A DNA stretch of 64,000 bases from Mucilaginibacter sp. (GTDB taxonomy: Bacteria > Bacteroidota > Bacteroidia > Sphingobacteriales > Sphingobacteriaceae), in contig NZ_JAQBOW010000031.1 in NCBI RefSeq assembly GCF_028287845.1, positions 1-64,000 of the forward strand, read 5' to 3'. The notes under the pieces were generated by a model, which was given only the letters and a program-made list of their open reading frames with translations, made no database searches and had not been told where the DNA came from. Both the position numbers and the translations under genes were made by a program. Below are positions 50,082-59,545 of this stretch, piece by piece. The stretch's first letter is position 1, and each line of letters opens with the position of its first letter.

Positions 50082-50888
50082 CTATTTAAACCAGTTTAAA
50101 TAGGGCAATATCATTGTAGGCAAATTATTGTAAATTTGAGCTTCCTGGGGAAAATTATCAAATAATCGTTCAAATGTGTGATGCTTTTTGTTTACCAGGG
50201 TAAGCATCTTTATTTCAAATATACCTATCATCGCATCAATGCGGTTTTTTATGTTTTTATTTTTCTTTAAATTCACTAAAAACATCTTCTCATAGCTAAC
50301 AATAGAACATATTGTTTCCAATATTTCCTGTGCATATTGTTCGTTCATATCAGGGAGGCCGGGGGCTGATAGGTGTGTAATGAATAGTTGTGCGTTAAAA
50401 ACTTTTAAAAAACTCAAAACCCCTAAATCGCAATAGCGAAGATCTGTTACAAAAGCTATTTTATTAAAATCGCTGCAAGCTATATATTGAGGTAATAATA
50501 ATACAGGGCAGTTAATATTTTCAATCACTTTTAAGGCGCGGTTTCCTGTGTCCATAATGACCAACCAGATATGATTGCTGACTACCATTTCTTTGATTGT
50601 CAGGCTACTAAAACTATTTATCTCCAGGCAATTGACAACCGAAGCGAATTCGCCTTCAGTTTGGTCCGTAATATTTAGTTGTTGAGCCAAACCCTCCATA
50701 TCAACATCGTCACACTCATCTAATAATATATCATCGTAATGATGAATAATTAGCTTTTCTTTAACCTGGCTTGCTGCCACATTACAAAGCTGCAAATTAG
50801 CTTTACATTGATTGGCAATTTTTAGTGCTTTTTTTGCCAAAGGCTGGGCCTCCGCAACATCATCGATAAACAGCAATATATTTCTCAT
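50082..50888 (-). CDS. Universal stress protein-like protein
   Basis: MRNILLFIDDVAEAQPLAKKALKIANQCKANLQLCNV; INCPVLLLP; two-domain USP-like layout. Confidence 0.55.
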   Translation of the reverse strand: MRNILLFIDDVAEAQPLAKKALKIANQCKANLQLCNVAASQVKEKLIIHHYDDILLDECDDVDMEGLAQQLNITDQTEGEFASVVNCLEINSFSSLTIKEMVVSNHIWLVIMDTGNRALKVIENINCPVLLLPQYIACSDFNKIAFVTDLRYCDLGVLSFLKVFNAQLFITHLSAPGLPDMNEQYAQEILETICSIVSYEKMFLVNLKKNKNIKNRIDAMIGIFEIKMLTLVNKKHHTFERLFDNFPQEAQIYNNLPTMILPYLNWFK

Positions 50889-51259
50889 AGTGCGACATTA
50901 TTATATATGTATTCATTAGGAAATACATAGAATTAATAATATTATTAGACAATCGAGAAGGACGTAGCTAATTAAAAAAGAATTTCTTATAAATATATAA
51001 TATTTAATCTAATAATTAATATTATATTAATAAGAAAATAAAATGCAAAAAAGGCATATTCTCCGCCTGTGTCATCGACTACATATAAAATGCCCAGGGC
51101 GGGCAAGCAAAAAACAAACATAACTGCCCGTTTATATGTCTGATACCTGCTGTGCATATGATTCATTCGATCTCTGAACTTCAATAAACTTTTTCAACAA
51201 AAACAAGCATTAGCGCTTATATTAGCCTAAATCAAACCTAAATCAAAAAAACAATCTAT

Positions 51260-51952
51260 ATGAACAAGAGCTTATGTTTTTCATCAATGGCATTACTGGT
51301 ATTTGTATTTTTTGCCGGTAATCGTTCGTATGGTCAACCATATATGGGTAAGCCATTTGCAGATTCTTTGCATCACGGCGTTCAAACTATACCCGGCAAA
51401 TTACAATGTGCACTATATGATCTTGGAGGCGAGGGTGTGGCTTATCATGACAGCGATGGTATTAATCAGGGTAGCGGAAAACTAAATCCCGCCGATGGCA
51501 CTTATTTAAATGAATTTCGATTGAAAGAAGGCGTTGATATATCCTACACAAAATTTAGAGAGCCTGCCATAGATAACAATGCCTATAATTTGGTTATGCC
51601 ATTAAAAGATGAGCTTTATGTGGGCTGGACAGCCCCGGGCGAGTGGGTAAAATATACCGTTTTAGTAAAGGAAGCAGGAACATACACGCTTGGCATGATG
51701 TACACCGCAAATCAAGGCGGGAAAATATCTATTTCAATAAACGATATGGATAAAACGGGCCTGGTTAATATACCATCAACTTATGTAAAAGATGATCCTA
51801 TACAATGGCGGCAATGGCACCATTGGAACTATTTAAAAGATTTTGCGAAGGTGAAATTAGACAAGGGTATTCAAATTATCACTTTATATACCAAAGAGAC
51901 GGGCCAAATGAATTATGGTTATATTAACTTTACATTGGCCCGGATGAACTAA
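51260..51952 (+). CDS. Secreted carbohydrate-binding (CBM6-like) protein
   Basis: YDLGGEGVAYHDSD...NEFRLKEGVDI...VGWTAPGEWVKYTVLVKEAGTYTLGMMYTANQGGKISISIND; no catalytic domain visible. Confidence 0.75.
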   Translation: MNKSLCFSSMALLVFVFFAGNRSYGQPYMGKPFADSLHHGVQTIPGKLQCALYDLGGEGVAYHDSDGINQGSGKLNPADGTYLNEFRLKEGVDISYTKFREPAIDNNAYNLVMPLKDELYVGWTAPGEWVKYTVLVKEAGTYTLGMMYTANQGGKISISINDMDKTGLVNIPSTYVKDDPIQWRQWHHWNYLKDFAKVKLDKGIQIITLYTKETGQMNYGYINFTLARMN

Positions 51953-51994
51953 AGTTCAACCGGGTAATATTTGTAGCGTATTAGCCAACTGCTG

Positions 51995-52450
51995 TCAGGG
52001 TTCATCTACCGGGTCTGTTTCATGCTCAACGGCCACCTGCCCGTTACCTTCAATTAAAAAAACAATCAACAGCAGCAGTACGGGGATGGCTAACCATAAT
52101 TCGGCATAGGGTTTTAATAGATTGTCCTTCAGGTTAAGGAAAAACACGGCGCCTACCAGCACCGGCAGATTAAACAGGCAAAATAAGCGGGTACGTAAGC
52201 CAATGGCGATACAAATGCCCCCCATCAGGTGCAAAGCTATGATCAGGTCCGCTATGACAGTGATAGAAGCTGAAGCGCTTATCTTATCGGTTATTCCGGA
52301 TTCCCGCAGAAAAGTAGCCAGTACATCCAGGTTGAAAATGAATTCTATGCCTTTCCAGATCAGGAGCAAACCCAGGGCGACCCTAAAAATTACTAACCAT
52401 TTCGGGCTGTGATGATTTCCCCATAATTTTATTTTTTCAAACGTTTTCAT
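51995..52450 (-). CDS. DoxX family membrane protein
   Basis: WLVIFRVALGLLLIWKGIEFIFN...IALHLMGGICIAIGLRTRLFCLFNLPVLVGAVFFLN. Confidence 0.8.
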   Translation of the reverse strand: MKTFEKIKLWGNHHSPKWLVIFRVALGLLLIWKGIEFIFNLDVLATFLRESGITDKISASASITVIADLIIALHLMGGICIAIGLRTRLFCLFNLPVLVGAVFFLNLKDNLLKPYAELWLAIPVLLLLIVFLIEGNGQVAVEHETDPVDEP

Positions 52451-52513
52451 AAGGTTATATATAATTGCTGTAAATTATTGCCCAGGCCAGTTCAAGCGTC
52501 CACACTTTGAACC

Positions 52514-52554
52514 AAAACAACAAAACCCGGCTTTTCGCCGGGTTTTGTTGTTTT
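52514..52554 (-). terminator. Strong hairpin terminator downstream of tmRNA
   Basis: ACAACAAAACCCGGC-gaaaa-GCCGGGTTTTGTTGTTTT on the minus strand. Confidence 0.9.
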
Positions 52555-52557
52555 AAG

Positions 52558-52924
52558 TGGACCCGGAGGGATTCGAACCCTCGTCCAAACATGGTATAAG
52601 GTATGCTTTCTACATGCTTAGCTACTGTTAAATTGTAGGGAAGGGGAAGGTCAGTTGCTTACCTGTACCGTCTTCCTTAGGTGTTTTGTTTCGCCTGCTA
52701 TGCACACCGTTAAGCAGGCTATTTTCATTTTTCGATGCCCCGGTTGCCGGCCCAATGAAACGGAGAACCGGCGGGACAAAAGCTAGCTAAATTCTAAATT
52801 AAGCAGCTAAGGCGTAGTTATTTTCGCCATTTGTAAGTTTGAGCGTTCAGATTAAAGCGCTAATTCACCCAACGCGCTGCATGCTTACCTACTTATCTCC
52901 ATCCTGTCAATTCCGGTCGAGCCC
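52558..52924 (-). ncRNA. ssrA: Transfer-messenger RNA (tmRNA), tag GENNYALAA
   Basis: T-arm GAGGGTTCGAATCCCTC; acceptor halves GGGCTCG/CGGGTCC pair with wobbles; tag ORF GGC GAA AAT AAC TAC GCC TTA GCT GCT TAA; 3' CCA not encoded. Confidence 0.93.
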
Positions 52925-53004
52925 ATTTTTGAGGTAAAAACTGAAAGGATAAAGCTTAAAGCTTTCAAATTTACAATTATTAGCTGAAATGATAAAGTTT
53001 AGTT

Positions 53005-54234
53005 TTACAACACGCTTTCAGCTTTAAGCTTTTCGCTTTCTATTCTCCCCGGATACACTTTTAAAGCTTCTTCTAAACAGGTCATGGCTTTTGCCAGGTC
53101 ATCATTGTTTAAAACGTAGGCTAAACGTACTTCGTTAAGGCCCGCGCCGGGGGTGCTGTAAAAGCCGGTGGCCGGGGCCATCATTACGGTTTGGTTTTGG
53201 TAGCTAAATTTCTCCAGCATCCATTGGCAAAATTTATCAGAATCATCTATTGGTAACTGCGCCATTACATAAAATGCACCGCCGGGGTTGGGGCAGTATA
53301 CGCCCTCCATACCATTAAGGGCGGTTACCACTGTGTTTCTACGGGTGGTATATTCTGCTTTTACTTGTTCAAAGTATTCGGCTGGTGTGTCAATAGCGGC
53401 TTCGCCTGCTATTTGCTCGACCATACCCGGGCTAAGCCTTGCTTGCGCGAATTTTATTGCTGCGTTCCAAACTTTTTTGTTTTTAGTGATGATACAGCCC
53501 AAACGTGCGCCGCAGGCACTGTAACGTTTGCTCACTGTGTCAATAATAATCACATTCTCATCAAGGCCATCCAAATGCATGGGCGAAACAAAAGGTTGGT
53601 CGTTATAGCAAAATTCGCGGTAGGCTTCATCAGCAAACAGGTACAGATCATGCTTTAAAACCAATGCCTTTAAAGCTTCCATTTCTTCCCTTGAATATAA
53701 ATACCCGGTAGGGTTATTAGGGCTGCAAATAAATATAGCTCTCGTTCTATCGGTAATGGCTTTTTCAAAGTCGCTGATAGGGGGCAATGCAAATCCGTTT
53801 TTTATGTAGGATAATATAGGTTTAACCACTATATCGCTCTGGCTTGCAAAGCCGTTGTAGTTAGCATAAAAAGGTTCCGGAACTATTACTTCATCACCAG
53901 CATCCAAACAGGTCATAAAGGTGATGGATATAGCTTCAGAGCCGCCGGTGGTAACTATAATATCTTCGGGTGTAATATTGTACCCTGCTTTATTATAGTA
54001 TTTGGTAAGCTGTTTGCGATAGGATAGGGTACCTTCTGACGGCGTATAGGCCCAAACTTTAAAATCAATATTTTTAATAGCGTTGATCATCCCCTCGGGT
54101 GTTTCAATATCCGGCTGACCAATGTTGAGGTGATATACTGTTTTTCCGTCCAGTTTAGCTTTGTCGGCAAAGGGGGTTAGTTTACGTATTGGAGAAGCTG
54201 GCATTCGCTGCCCTTTGTGCGATATATTTGGCAT
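53005..54234 (-). CDS. Pyridoxal phosphate-dependent aminotransferase (class I/II)
   Basis: YHLNIGQPDIETPEGM; IFICSPNNPTGYLYSREEMEAL; DTVSKRYSACGARLGCI. Confidence 0.95.
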   Translation of the reverse strand: MPNISHKGQRMPASPIRKLTPFADKAKLDGKTVYHLNIGQPDIETPEGMINAIKNIDFKVWAYTPSEGTLSYRKQLTKYYNKAGYNITPEDIIVTTGGSEAISITFMTCLDAGDEVIVPEPFYANYNGFASQSDIVVKPILSYIKNGFALPPISDFEKAITDRTRAIFICSPNNPTGYLYSREEMEALKALVLKHDLYLFADEAYREFCYNDQPFVSPMHLDGLDENVIIIDTVSKRYSACGARLGCIITKNKKVWNAAIKFAQARLSPGMVEQIAGEAAIDTPAEYFEQVKAEYTTRRNTVVTALNGMEGVYCPNPGGAFYVMAQLPIDDSDKFCQWMLEKFSYQNQTVMMAPATGFYSTPGAGLNEVRLAYVLNNDDLAKAMTCLEEALKVYPGRIESEKLKAESVL

Positions 54235-54288
54235 GTTGCAAAATTAATAAAAAGATAATATTAATATCTATCTGATGGTATATAAACA

Positions 54289-54319
54289 AGAAAGGCCCGA
54301 ATTATTTTCGGGCCTTTCT
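54289..54319 (-). terminator. Hairpin terminator downstream of the DUF1573 gene
   Basis: AGAAAGGCCCGAA...TTCGGGCCTTTCT, 13-bp arms. Confidence 0.75.
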
Positions 54320-54380
54320 TTGTAATTTTTTTATGACCCTTTGTCTCTTTTTGCAGAGGTAAGGGGTTAAACCTTAAACT

Positions 54381-54782
54381 CTACCTGGTGCTTGGCGCCA
54401 CTTTGGCTACAACTTCGCCCACAATGTTTAAATATTTTTGTGGTGTTTTCGCGTTAGAGGTTACAATAATAGTTTTGTTAAACGGTGCCGTAACTGCCGC
54501 GTTATAAGTAATTGTGATCTTACCAGATTCGCCCGGTTTTACAGGAGTTTTAGTATAATCAGCAATAGTGCAACCACAAGTTGGTTTAACTTCCGTTAAA
54601 ATAAGTGGCTCAGAACCAACGTTGGTATAGGTAAATACAGTTGTTACCGGAGTGCCTTGCGGAATTTTACCAAAGTCGTGTTTTTCTTCGTTAAATTTAA
54701 ACTCAGCTTTGTTTTCAGTTTGTGCAGATGCAGTAAAGGCAAAACCTAAAACTACTGCACACATTAATATTAACTTTTTCAT
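54381..54782 (-). CDS. DUF1573 domain-containing secreted protein
   Basis: FKFNEEKHDFGKIPQGTPVTTVFTYTNVGSEPLILTEVKPTCGCTIADYTKTPVKPGESGKI. Confidence 0.93.
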   Translation of the reverse strand: MKKLILMCAVVLGFAFTASAQTENKAEFKFNEEKHDFGKIPQGTPVTTVFTYTNVGSEPLILTEVKPTCGCTIADYTKTPVKPGESGKITITYNAAVTAPFNKTIIVTSNAKTPQKYLNIVGEVVAKVAPSTR

Positions 54783-54996
54783 ATAGAGGATTTGAGTATT
54801 ACAAATATAAAATGTTTAACGTTAAATAAAAAATTACTACTTAAAGTAAATGTTTATAAATGGTTACATTATACGAATGTTTAATAATAAAGGTTTATGT
54901 AATTTTAAAACTATTAGCATAATATGATTGTTTTAATACTAGATGTGCCAATTACAATTAAGATTTTATAATTTTACATCCTAAAAGAAAAAATTT

Positions 54997-57429
54997 ATGC
55001 CCGAAACTGCAAATCCTGGTACCGGTAAATATGAAGTTGCTGAACTAAGTTTTGATGATTTCAAAAGTATCGTAATTAAAGATTACCGTATAGGCTACGA
55101 GAGTAGGCAGGCAAGTCTTATTGGCCGTCGTGAGGTGCTTACGGGCAAGGCTAAGTTTGGTATTTTTGGCGATGGTAAAGAGGTTGCACAATTAGCTATG
55201 GCCAAGGTGTTCCGCAAGGGCGACTGGCGGGCTGGTTATTACCGCGATCAAACTTTTATGTTTGCTACAGGCATGAGCAACTTAAAAGAATTTTTTGCGC
55301 AACTATATGCCAATCCGGATGTAGAAAAAGATCCTGCATCAGGCGGCAGGCAAATGAATTGCCATTACGCAACCCGTTTTATTAACGCCGATGGCAGCTG
55401 GATAAACCAGGTAGAAAACATGAACTGCTCTGCCGATGTATCAACCACCAGCGGGCACATGCCCCGGTTGCTTGGGTTGGCATACGCGTCAAAATTATAT
55501 CGCCAAAATAAAGAGCTTAAATCGCTTGATGAATTTTCTGTTAACGGTAATGAGGTTGCCTTTGGCACTATAGGTAACGGCGCAACTTCCGAAGGCGTAT
55601 TTTTTGAAACGTTTAACGCGGCAGGTGTATTACAGGTACCTATGGCTATTTCTGTATGGGATGATGCTTACGCCATTTCTGTACCCGCCAGCCTGCAAAC
55701 TACCAAAGAAGATATCTCTGAGATATTAAAAGGTTTCCAGCGCGAAAACGGCACTAACGGATACGAAATATTTAAGGTGAAAGGCTGGGATTATGTAGCG
55801 CTTTGCGAAACGTATGAACGCGCCATATCAGTTTGCCGTGCAGAGCATGTGCCGGTATTGATACACGTTATAGAAATGACGCAGCCGCAGGGCCACTCTA
55901 CATCAGGCTCACATGAACGGTATAAATCTAAAGAGCGTTTGGCATGGGAGAGTGAGCATGACTGTTTGCTGCAAATGCGTAATTGGATGATAGAATCGGC
56001 AATTATTAATGAGGATGAAATCACTGCCTTAGAAGAAGAGGCTAAAAAATATGTTCGTCAATGCCAGCGTGAAGTCTGGAATGAACTGGGTAATGAAATA
56101 AAGGCAGAGATAGATGAGGCTGTACGGTTAATAGGAGCGTTAGCTCATGTTTCCGGGGTTAAAAACGAATTAGAGGAAGTTTCTACAGAACTATTGGCCT
56201 GTGTTGATCCCGGCCGTAAGGATGCAGTAGGCGCTATACGCAAAGCATTGCGCCTAACTGTTAAGGAAACATCAAACGAAAAATCGGCGCTTAATAACTG
56301 GCTAAACAGCGAAAATATAAAGAATAAAGAAAGGTTTAATTCCAAGCTGTTTTCGGGCTCATCGTTATCTCCTTTAAATGTTAGCGTTGTTGCACCACAA
56401 TATGCCGACGATGCGCATATTGTAGATGGACGTGAAATATTAAATGCTTGTTTTGATGCCAATTTTGCGCGCGATAAACGTATTGTTGCTTTTGGTGAGG
56501 ACCTGGGCGCAATAGGGGATGTTAACCAGGGCTTTGCCGGCTTACAAGCTAAGTATGGCGACATCAGGATAACCGATACCGGTATACGCGAATCGTCTAT
56601 TATAGGTAAAGGTATGGGTTTAGCCATGCGCGGCTTAAAACCAATTGCCGAAATACAATATGTAGATTACCTTTTATATGCCATAACCGTTTTAAGCGAT
56701 GATTTGGCAAGCTTAAGCTACCGTACTTCTGGCGGACAAAAGGCGCCGGTTATTGTGCGCACCCGCGGCCACAGGCTGGAAGGTATATGGCACTCTGGTT
56801 CGCCATTGGGCATAATTTTAGGCGCTTTGCGCGGACTGCATATTTGCGTACCCCGCAACATGACCCAAGCTGCAGGCATGTATAATACCTTATTGCGCGG
56901 CGATGAACCCGCGCTGGTAATAGAGTGCCTTAACGGTTACCGGTTAAAAGAAAAATTGCCTGCAAACGTTGGCGAGTTTACCATACCACTTGGAAAGGCC
57001 GAGATACTGAAAGAAGGTGCTGATATGACCGTAGTTTCCTATGGATCAACCCTGCGCATTGTAATGGAGGCGGCAGCTGAATTAGAGAAACTGGGCATCA
57101 ACATAGAGGTGATTGACCCGCAAACACTATATCCTTTTGATATTGACAATGTTTGTGGTAATTCTTTAAGAAAAACCAGCAAATTATTGGTTGTTGACGA
57201 AGATTTGCCGGGAGCAGCATCTGCCTACATCCTGCAAAATATATTAGAGAGCCAAAATGGTTATTATTCGTTGGATTCGCCGCCAAAAACATTGAGCGCC
57301 AAAGAGCACAGGCCACCTTACGGATCAGATGGTGATTATTTCAGCAAGCCATCTGTCGACGATGTTGTTGAAGCGGTTTATGCTATGATGAGCGAGAGTA
57401 ATCCCGGTAAATATCCTGCAATATATTAA
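54997..57429 (+). CDS. Alpha-ketoacid dehydrogenase E1, fused alpha and beta subunits
   Basis: N-half TPP E1-alpha (GNGATSEGVFFETFNAAGVLQVPMAISVWDDAYAISVP); C-half E1-beta (VAFGEDLGAIGDVNQGFAGLQAKYGDIRITDTGIRESSIIGKGMGLAMRGLKPIAEIQYVDYL). Confidence 0.93.
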   Translation: MPETANPGTGKYEVAELSFDDFKSIVIKDYRIGYESRQASLIGRREVLTGKAKFGIFGDGKEVAQLAMAKVFRKGDWRAGYYRDQTFMFATGMSNLKEFFAQLYANPDVEKDPASGGRQMNCHYATRFINADGSWINQVENMNCSADVSTTSGHMPRLLGLAYASKLYRQNKELKSLDEFSVNGNEVAFGTIGNGATSEGVFFETFNAAGVLQVPMAISVWDDAYAISVPASLQTTKEDISEILKGFQRENGTNGYEIFKVKGWDYVALCETYERAISVCRAEHVPVLIHVIEMTQPQGHSTSGSHERYKSKERLAWESEHDCLLQMRNWMIESAIINEDEITALEEEAKKYVRQCQREVWNELGNEIKAEIDEAVRLIGALAHVSGVKNELEEVSTELLACVDPGRKDAVGAIRKALRLTVKETSNEKSALNNWLNSENIKNKERFNSKLFSGSSLSPLNVSVVAPQYADDAHIVDGREILNACFDANFARDKRIVAFGEDLGAIGDVNQGFAGLQAKYGDIRITDTGIRESSIIGKGMGLAMRGLKPIAEIQYVDYLLYAITVLSDDLASLSYRTSGGQKAPVIVRTRGHRLEGIWHSGSPLGIILGALRGLHICVPRNMTQAAGMYNTLLRGDEPALVIECLNGYRLKEKLPANVGEFTIPLGKAEILKEGADMTVVSYGSTLRIVMEAAAELEKLGINIEVIDPQTLYPFDIDNVCGNSLRKTSKLLVVDEDLPGAASAYILQNILESQNGYYSLDSPPKTLSAKEHRPPYGSDGDYFSKPSVDDVVEAVYAMMSESNPGKYPAIY

Positions 57430-57440
57430 TTATATTAAAA

Positions 57441-57532
57441 ATGTCATTTCGAGCATAGCGAGAAATCTATACACACGCCAAGCCGCTTTTGCATGTGTAT
57501 AGATTTCTCCTCGTTCCTCGTCGAAATGACAA
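57441..57532. repeat. Palindromic intergenic repeat (element D, TGTCATTTCGA...AGAAATCTATACAC type)
   Basis: TGTCATTTCGAGCATAGCGAGAAATCTATACAC versus GTGTATAGATTTCTCCTCGTTCCTCGTCGAAATGACA (imperfect inverted arms). Confidence 0.9.
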
Positions 57533-57543
57533 TGTTTTTTCAG

Positions 57544-58125
57544 ATGTCAAATACTACCTTCTCCACTATATCAACCATCATCAAAACCAGGCGCACAGTT
57601 AAGCCTTTTTTAATGAATGGAGATAAAATACCTAACAATCAAATTACCGAACTATTAGAACTAACCGACTGGGCACCCACTCACGGCCTTACCGAACCCT
57701 GGCGCTTTGTAGTTTATGCTGAGCCATCAGTATTTTGCCATGAGCATGCCGAAATGTATAAGCATAATACCAATGCGGAAGAATTTAACCAATCTGTTTA
57801 TAATAACCTGGCACAACAGGGTAATAAAGCATCGCACATAATTATAGCCATAATGCATAGGGGCAACCTGCCTAAAATTCCGGTGTTCGAAGAAATGGCC
57901 GCTACGGCCTGTGCTGTGCAAAATTTACTACTCGGGGCCACTGCTTTAAATATTGCATCCTATTGGGGTACAGGTGGCATGATACTAAAACCCGCCATGC
58001 GTACGTTTTTACAATTACGCGACGAGGATGAAGTAATGGGTGTTTTGTATTTAGGCCTTGCGGATGAGTATCCGCAAGGTGTACGCAGAGTGCCGCTTGC
58101 AGATAAGGTCAAATGGATAAAATAA
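57544..58125 (+). CDS. Nitroreductase family protein
   Basis: MSNTTFSTISTIIKTRRTVKPFL; LTDWAPTHGLTEPWRFVVY; MAATACAVQNLLLGATALNIASYWGTGG; start chosen downstream of the palindrome. Confidence 0.9.
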   Translation: MSNTTFSTISTIIKTRRTVKPFLMNGDKIPNNQITELLELTDWAPTHGLTEPWRFVVYAEPSVFCHEHAEMYKHNTNAEEFNQSVYNNLAQQGNKASHIIIAIMHRGNLPKIPVFEEMAATACAVQNLLLGATALNIASYWGTGGMILKPAMRTFLQLRDEDEVMGVLYLGLADEYPQGVRRVPLADKVKWIK

Positions 58126-58245
58126 ACCATCCGTAACCTTTTAAGTCTTGCTTTCGTAGAAGCAGTTATAATTTAATTTTAATATAATTGTTTTGCTAAA
58201 TTTTTAATAAATATTAATAAATTTTACTAATTATTAATATTTAAG

Positions 58246-58253
58246 TATATTTG
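58246..58253 (+). promoter_or_regulatory. Possible Bacteroidota -7 box (TAnnTTTG)
   Basis: TATATTTG 64 nt upstream of the 58317 ATG in a very AT-rich region; a -33 TTTG box was not clearly found. Confidence 0.3.
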
Positions 58254-58316
58254 TTAATAATCCTACAACTCACACCTGATTTTTTTATTAATTATTGAAT
58301 TTAAACTCAACAAAGT

Positions 58317-59105
58317 ATGAGAAAACATTTTTGGTGGATAAGCTGCGTTTTTTTGGTGTTCTTCATCGCTGTTATTGGTTGGACACCGGTAGCTGCTAAA
58401 AAATCGGCCACAAGCTATAACGCCGCTCCTACAGCAAAAGAATTGTTTACCCAATATGTAAATACGGTATACCAAACAGCAAGGTTACAAGAAGCCGGTT
58501 TGGATATGGAAGTATTTCAAAAAGCATTGACCGGATTTTTCAATTTAAAAACCGCTAATAAATTAGCACAAAATAGTTCTGTTATTACCGTAGTAGATTT
58601 TTCTAAACCAAGCCGCCTAAAACGTATGTGGATAATTGACCTGTTTAGCAAGCAGCTTTTATTAAATACATGGGTAGCGCACGGCCAGGGAAGCGGTGAT
58701 GATATGGCCGATCGTTTTTCGGATAATAATGATTCGCATCAAAGTAGTTTAGGCTTTTATTTGGCTGATGATGTTTACATAGGTAAGCATGGCCGTTCGT
58801 TGCGTTTGGATGGCTTAGACGAAGGCTTTAATACCAATGCGCGCGCCCGTGGCATTGTGGTACATGCTGCCAGTTATGTTGGCGAAAGTACAATTGCGCA
58901 AATGGGCCGTTTGGGCCGTAGTTTTGGCTGCCCTGCTGTGTCGCCGGCGGTAGCGCAACAGGTTATCAATACTATAAAAGGTAAAACGTTATTGTTTATT
59001 AATGGCAATAATCCGCATTATACCTCAAAATATTTAGACGGGAATGTATACGCGAGTTTCACTTTGCCGGATGAAGCTACTGTTGCAGATTCTGCAAAAC
59101 TTTAA
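58317..59105 (+). CDS. Murein L,D-transpeptidase catalytic domain family protein
   Basis: RLKRMWIIDLFSKQLLLNTWVAHGQGSGDD; GIVVHAASYVGESTIAQMGRLGRSFGCPAVSPAVAQQVINTIKGKTLLFI. Confidence 0.88.
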   Translation: MRKHFWWISCVFLVFFIAVIGWTPVAAKKSATSYNAAPTAKELFTQYVNTVYQTARLQEAGLDMEVFQKALTGFFNLKTANKLAQNSSVITVVDFSKPSRLKRMWIIDLFSKQLLLNTWVAHGQGSGDDMADRFSDNNDSHQSSLGFYLADDVYIGKHGRSLRLDGLDEGFNTNARARGIVVHAASYVGESTIAQMGRLGRSFGCPAVSPAVAQQVINTIKGKTLLFINGNNPHYTSKYLDGNVYASFTLPDEATVADSAKL

Positions 59106-59127
59106 TATTTTTATTTAAGATTTATTA

Positions 59128-59316
59128 TTAGGGGTGTTCGAAAGATTTGAATTCGTAATCTAAGCTCCCTCCCAATGGGAGGTGTGCGGCTGGTTGTGAA
59201 ATGGCAGGGAGGGGTTTCGTCGATTTATAAATCGCTTCATTAACCCCTCCCTACCCTCCCAGGGGAGGGAATCGTACGGGCCGCCGCTCCTTTTAGAATC
59301 TTTCGAACACTCCTAA
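59128..59316. repeat. Palindromic element C with 20-bp terminal inverted repeats
   Basis: TTAGGGGTGTTCGAAAGATT (59128-59147) / AATCTTTCGAACACTCCTAA (59297-59316), one mismatch; internal GGGAGGGGTT...AACCCCTCCC arms. Confidence 0.85.
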
Positions 59317-59342
59317 TTTACCATGCCAGCCCTCTTGCGGAC

Positions 59343-59545
59343 TATGTCATCAAGTTAAGAGAAACCCCATCGGGGTTCAAGGTCGGTAGCAGAATAAATA
59401 CCAACGAAATGCCGTGCCGTTAGGTACGGAACCTCGCCGATGTTGCGTACCTGACGGCACGCCAATTAATTATATGATATTTTCTACCGACATTTTGCAC
59501 CTATGGTGCATTTTTTATCATATTTCCGTTTAACTTAATGACATT
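59343..59545. repeat. MITE-like palindromic element B, copy 2
   Basis: Same internal sequence as 47791-47994; right TIR CTTAATGACATT identical; left TIR tATGTCATcAAG. Confidence 0.88.

Noticed and set aside
52558-52924. tRNA-like end as a possible integrated-element attachment site
   Set aside because: Neighbours are ordinary chromosomal genes (DoxX, aminotransferase); no integrase or duplicated 3' tmRNA fragment was seen.
54997-57429. E1 alpha/beta fusion as an unusual gene fusion
   Set aside because: Fused E1 alpha-beta dehydrogenases are common in Bacteroidota, so this is annotated but not treated as novel.
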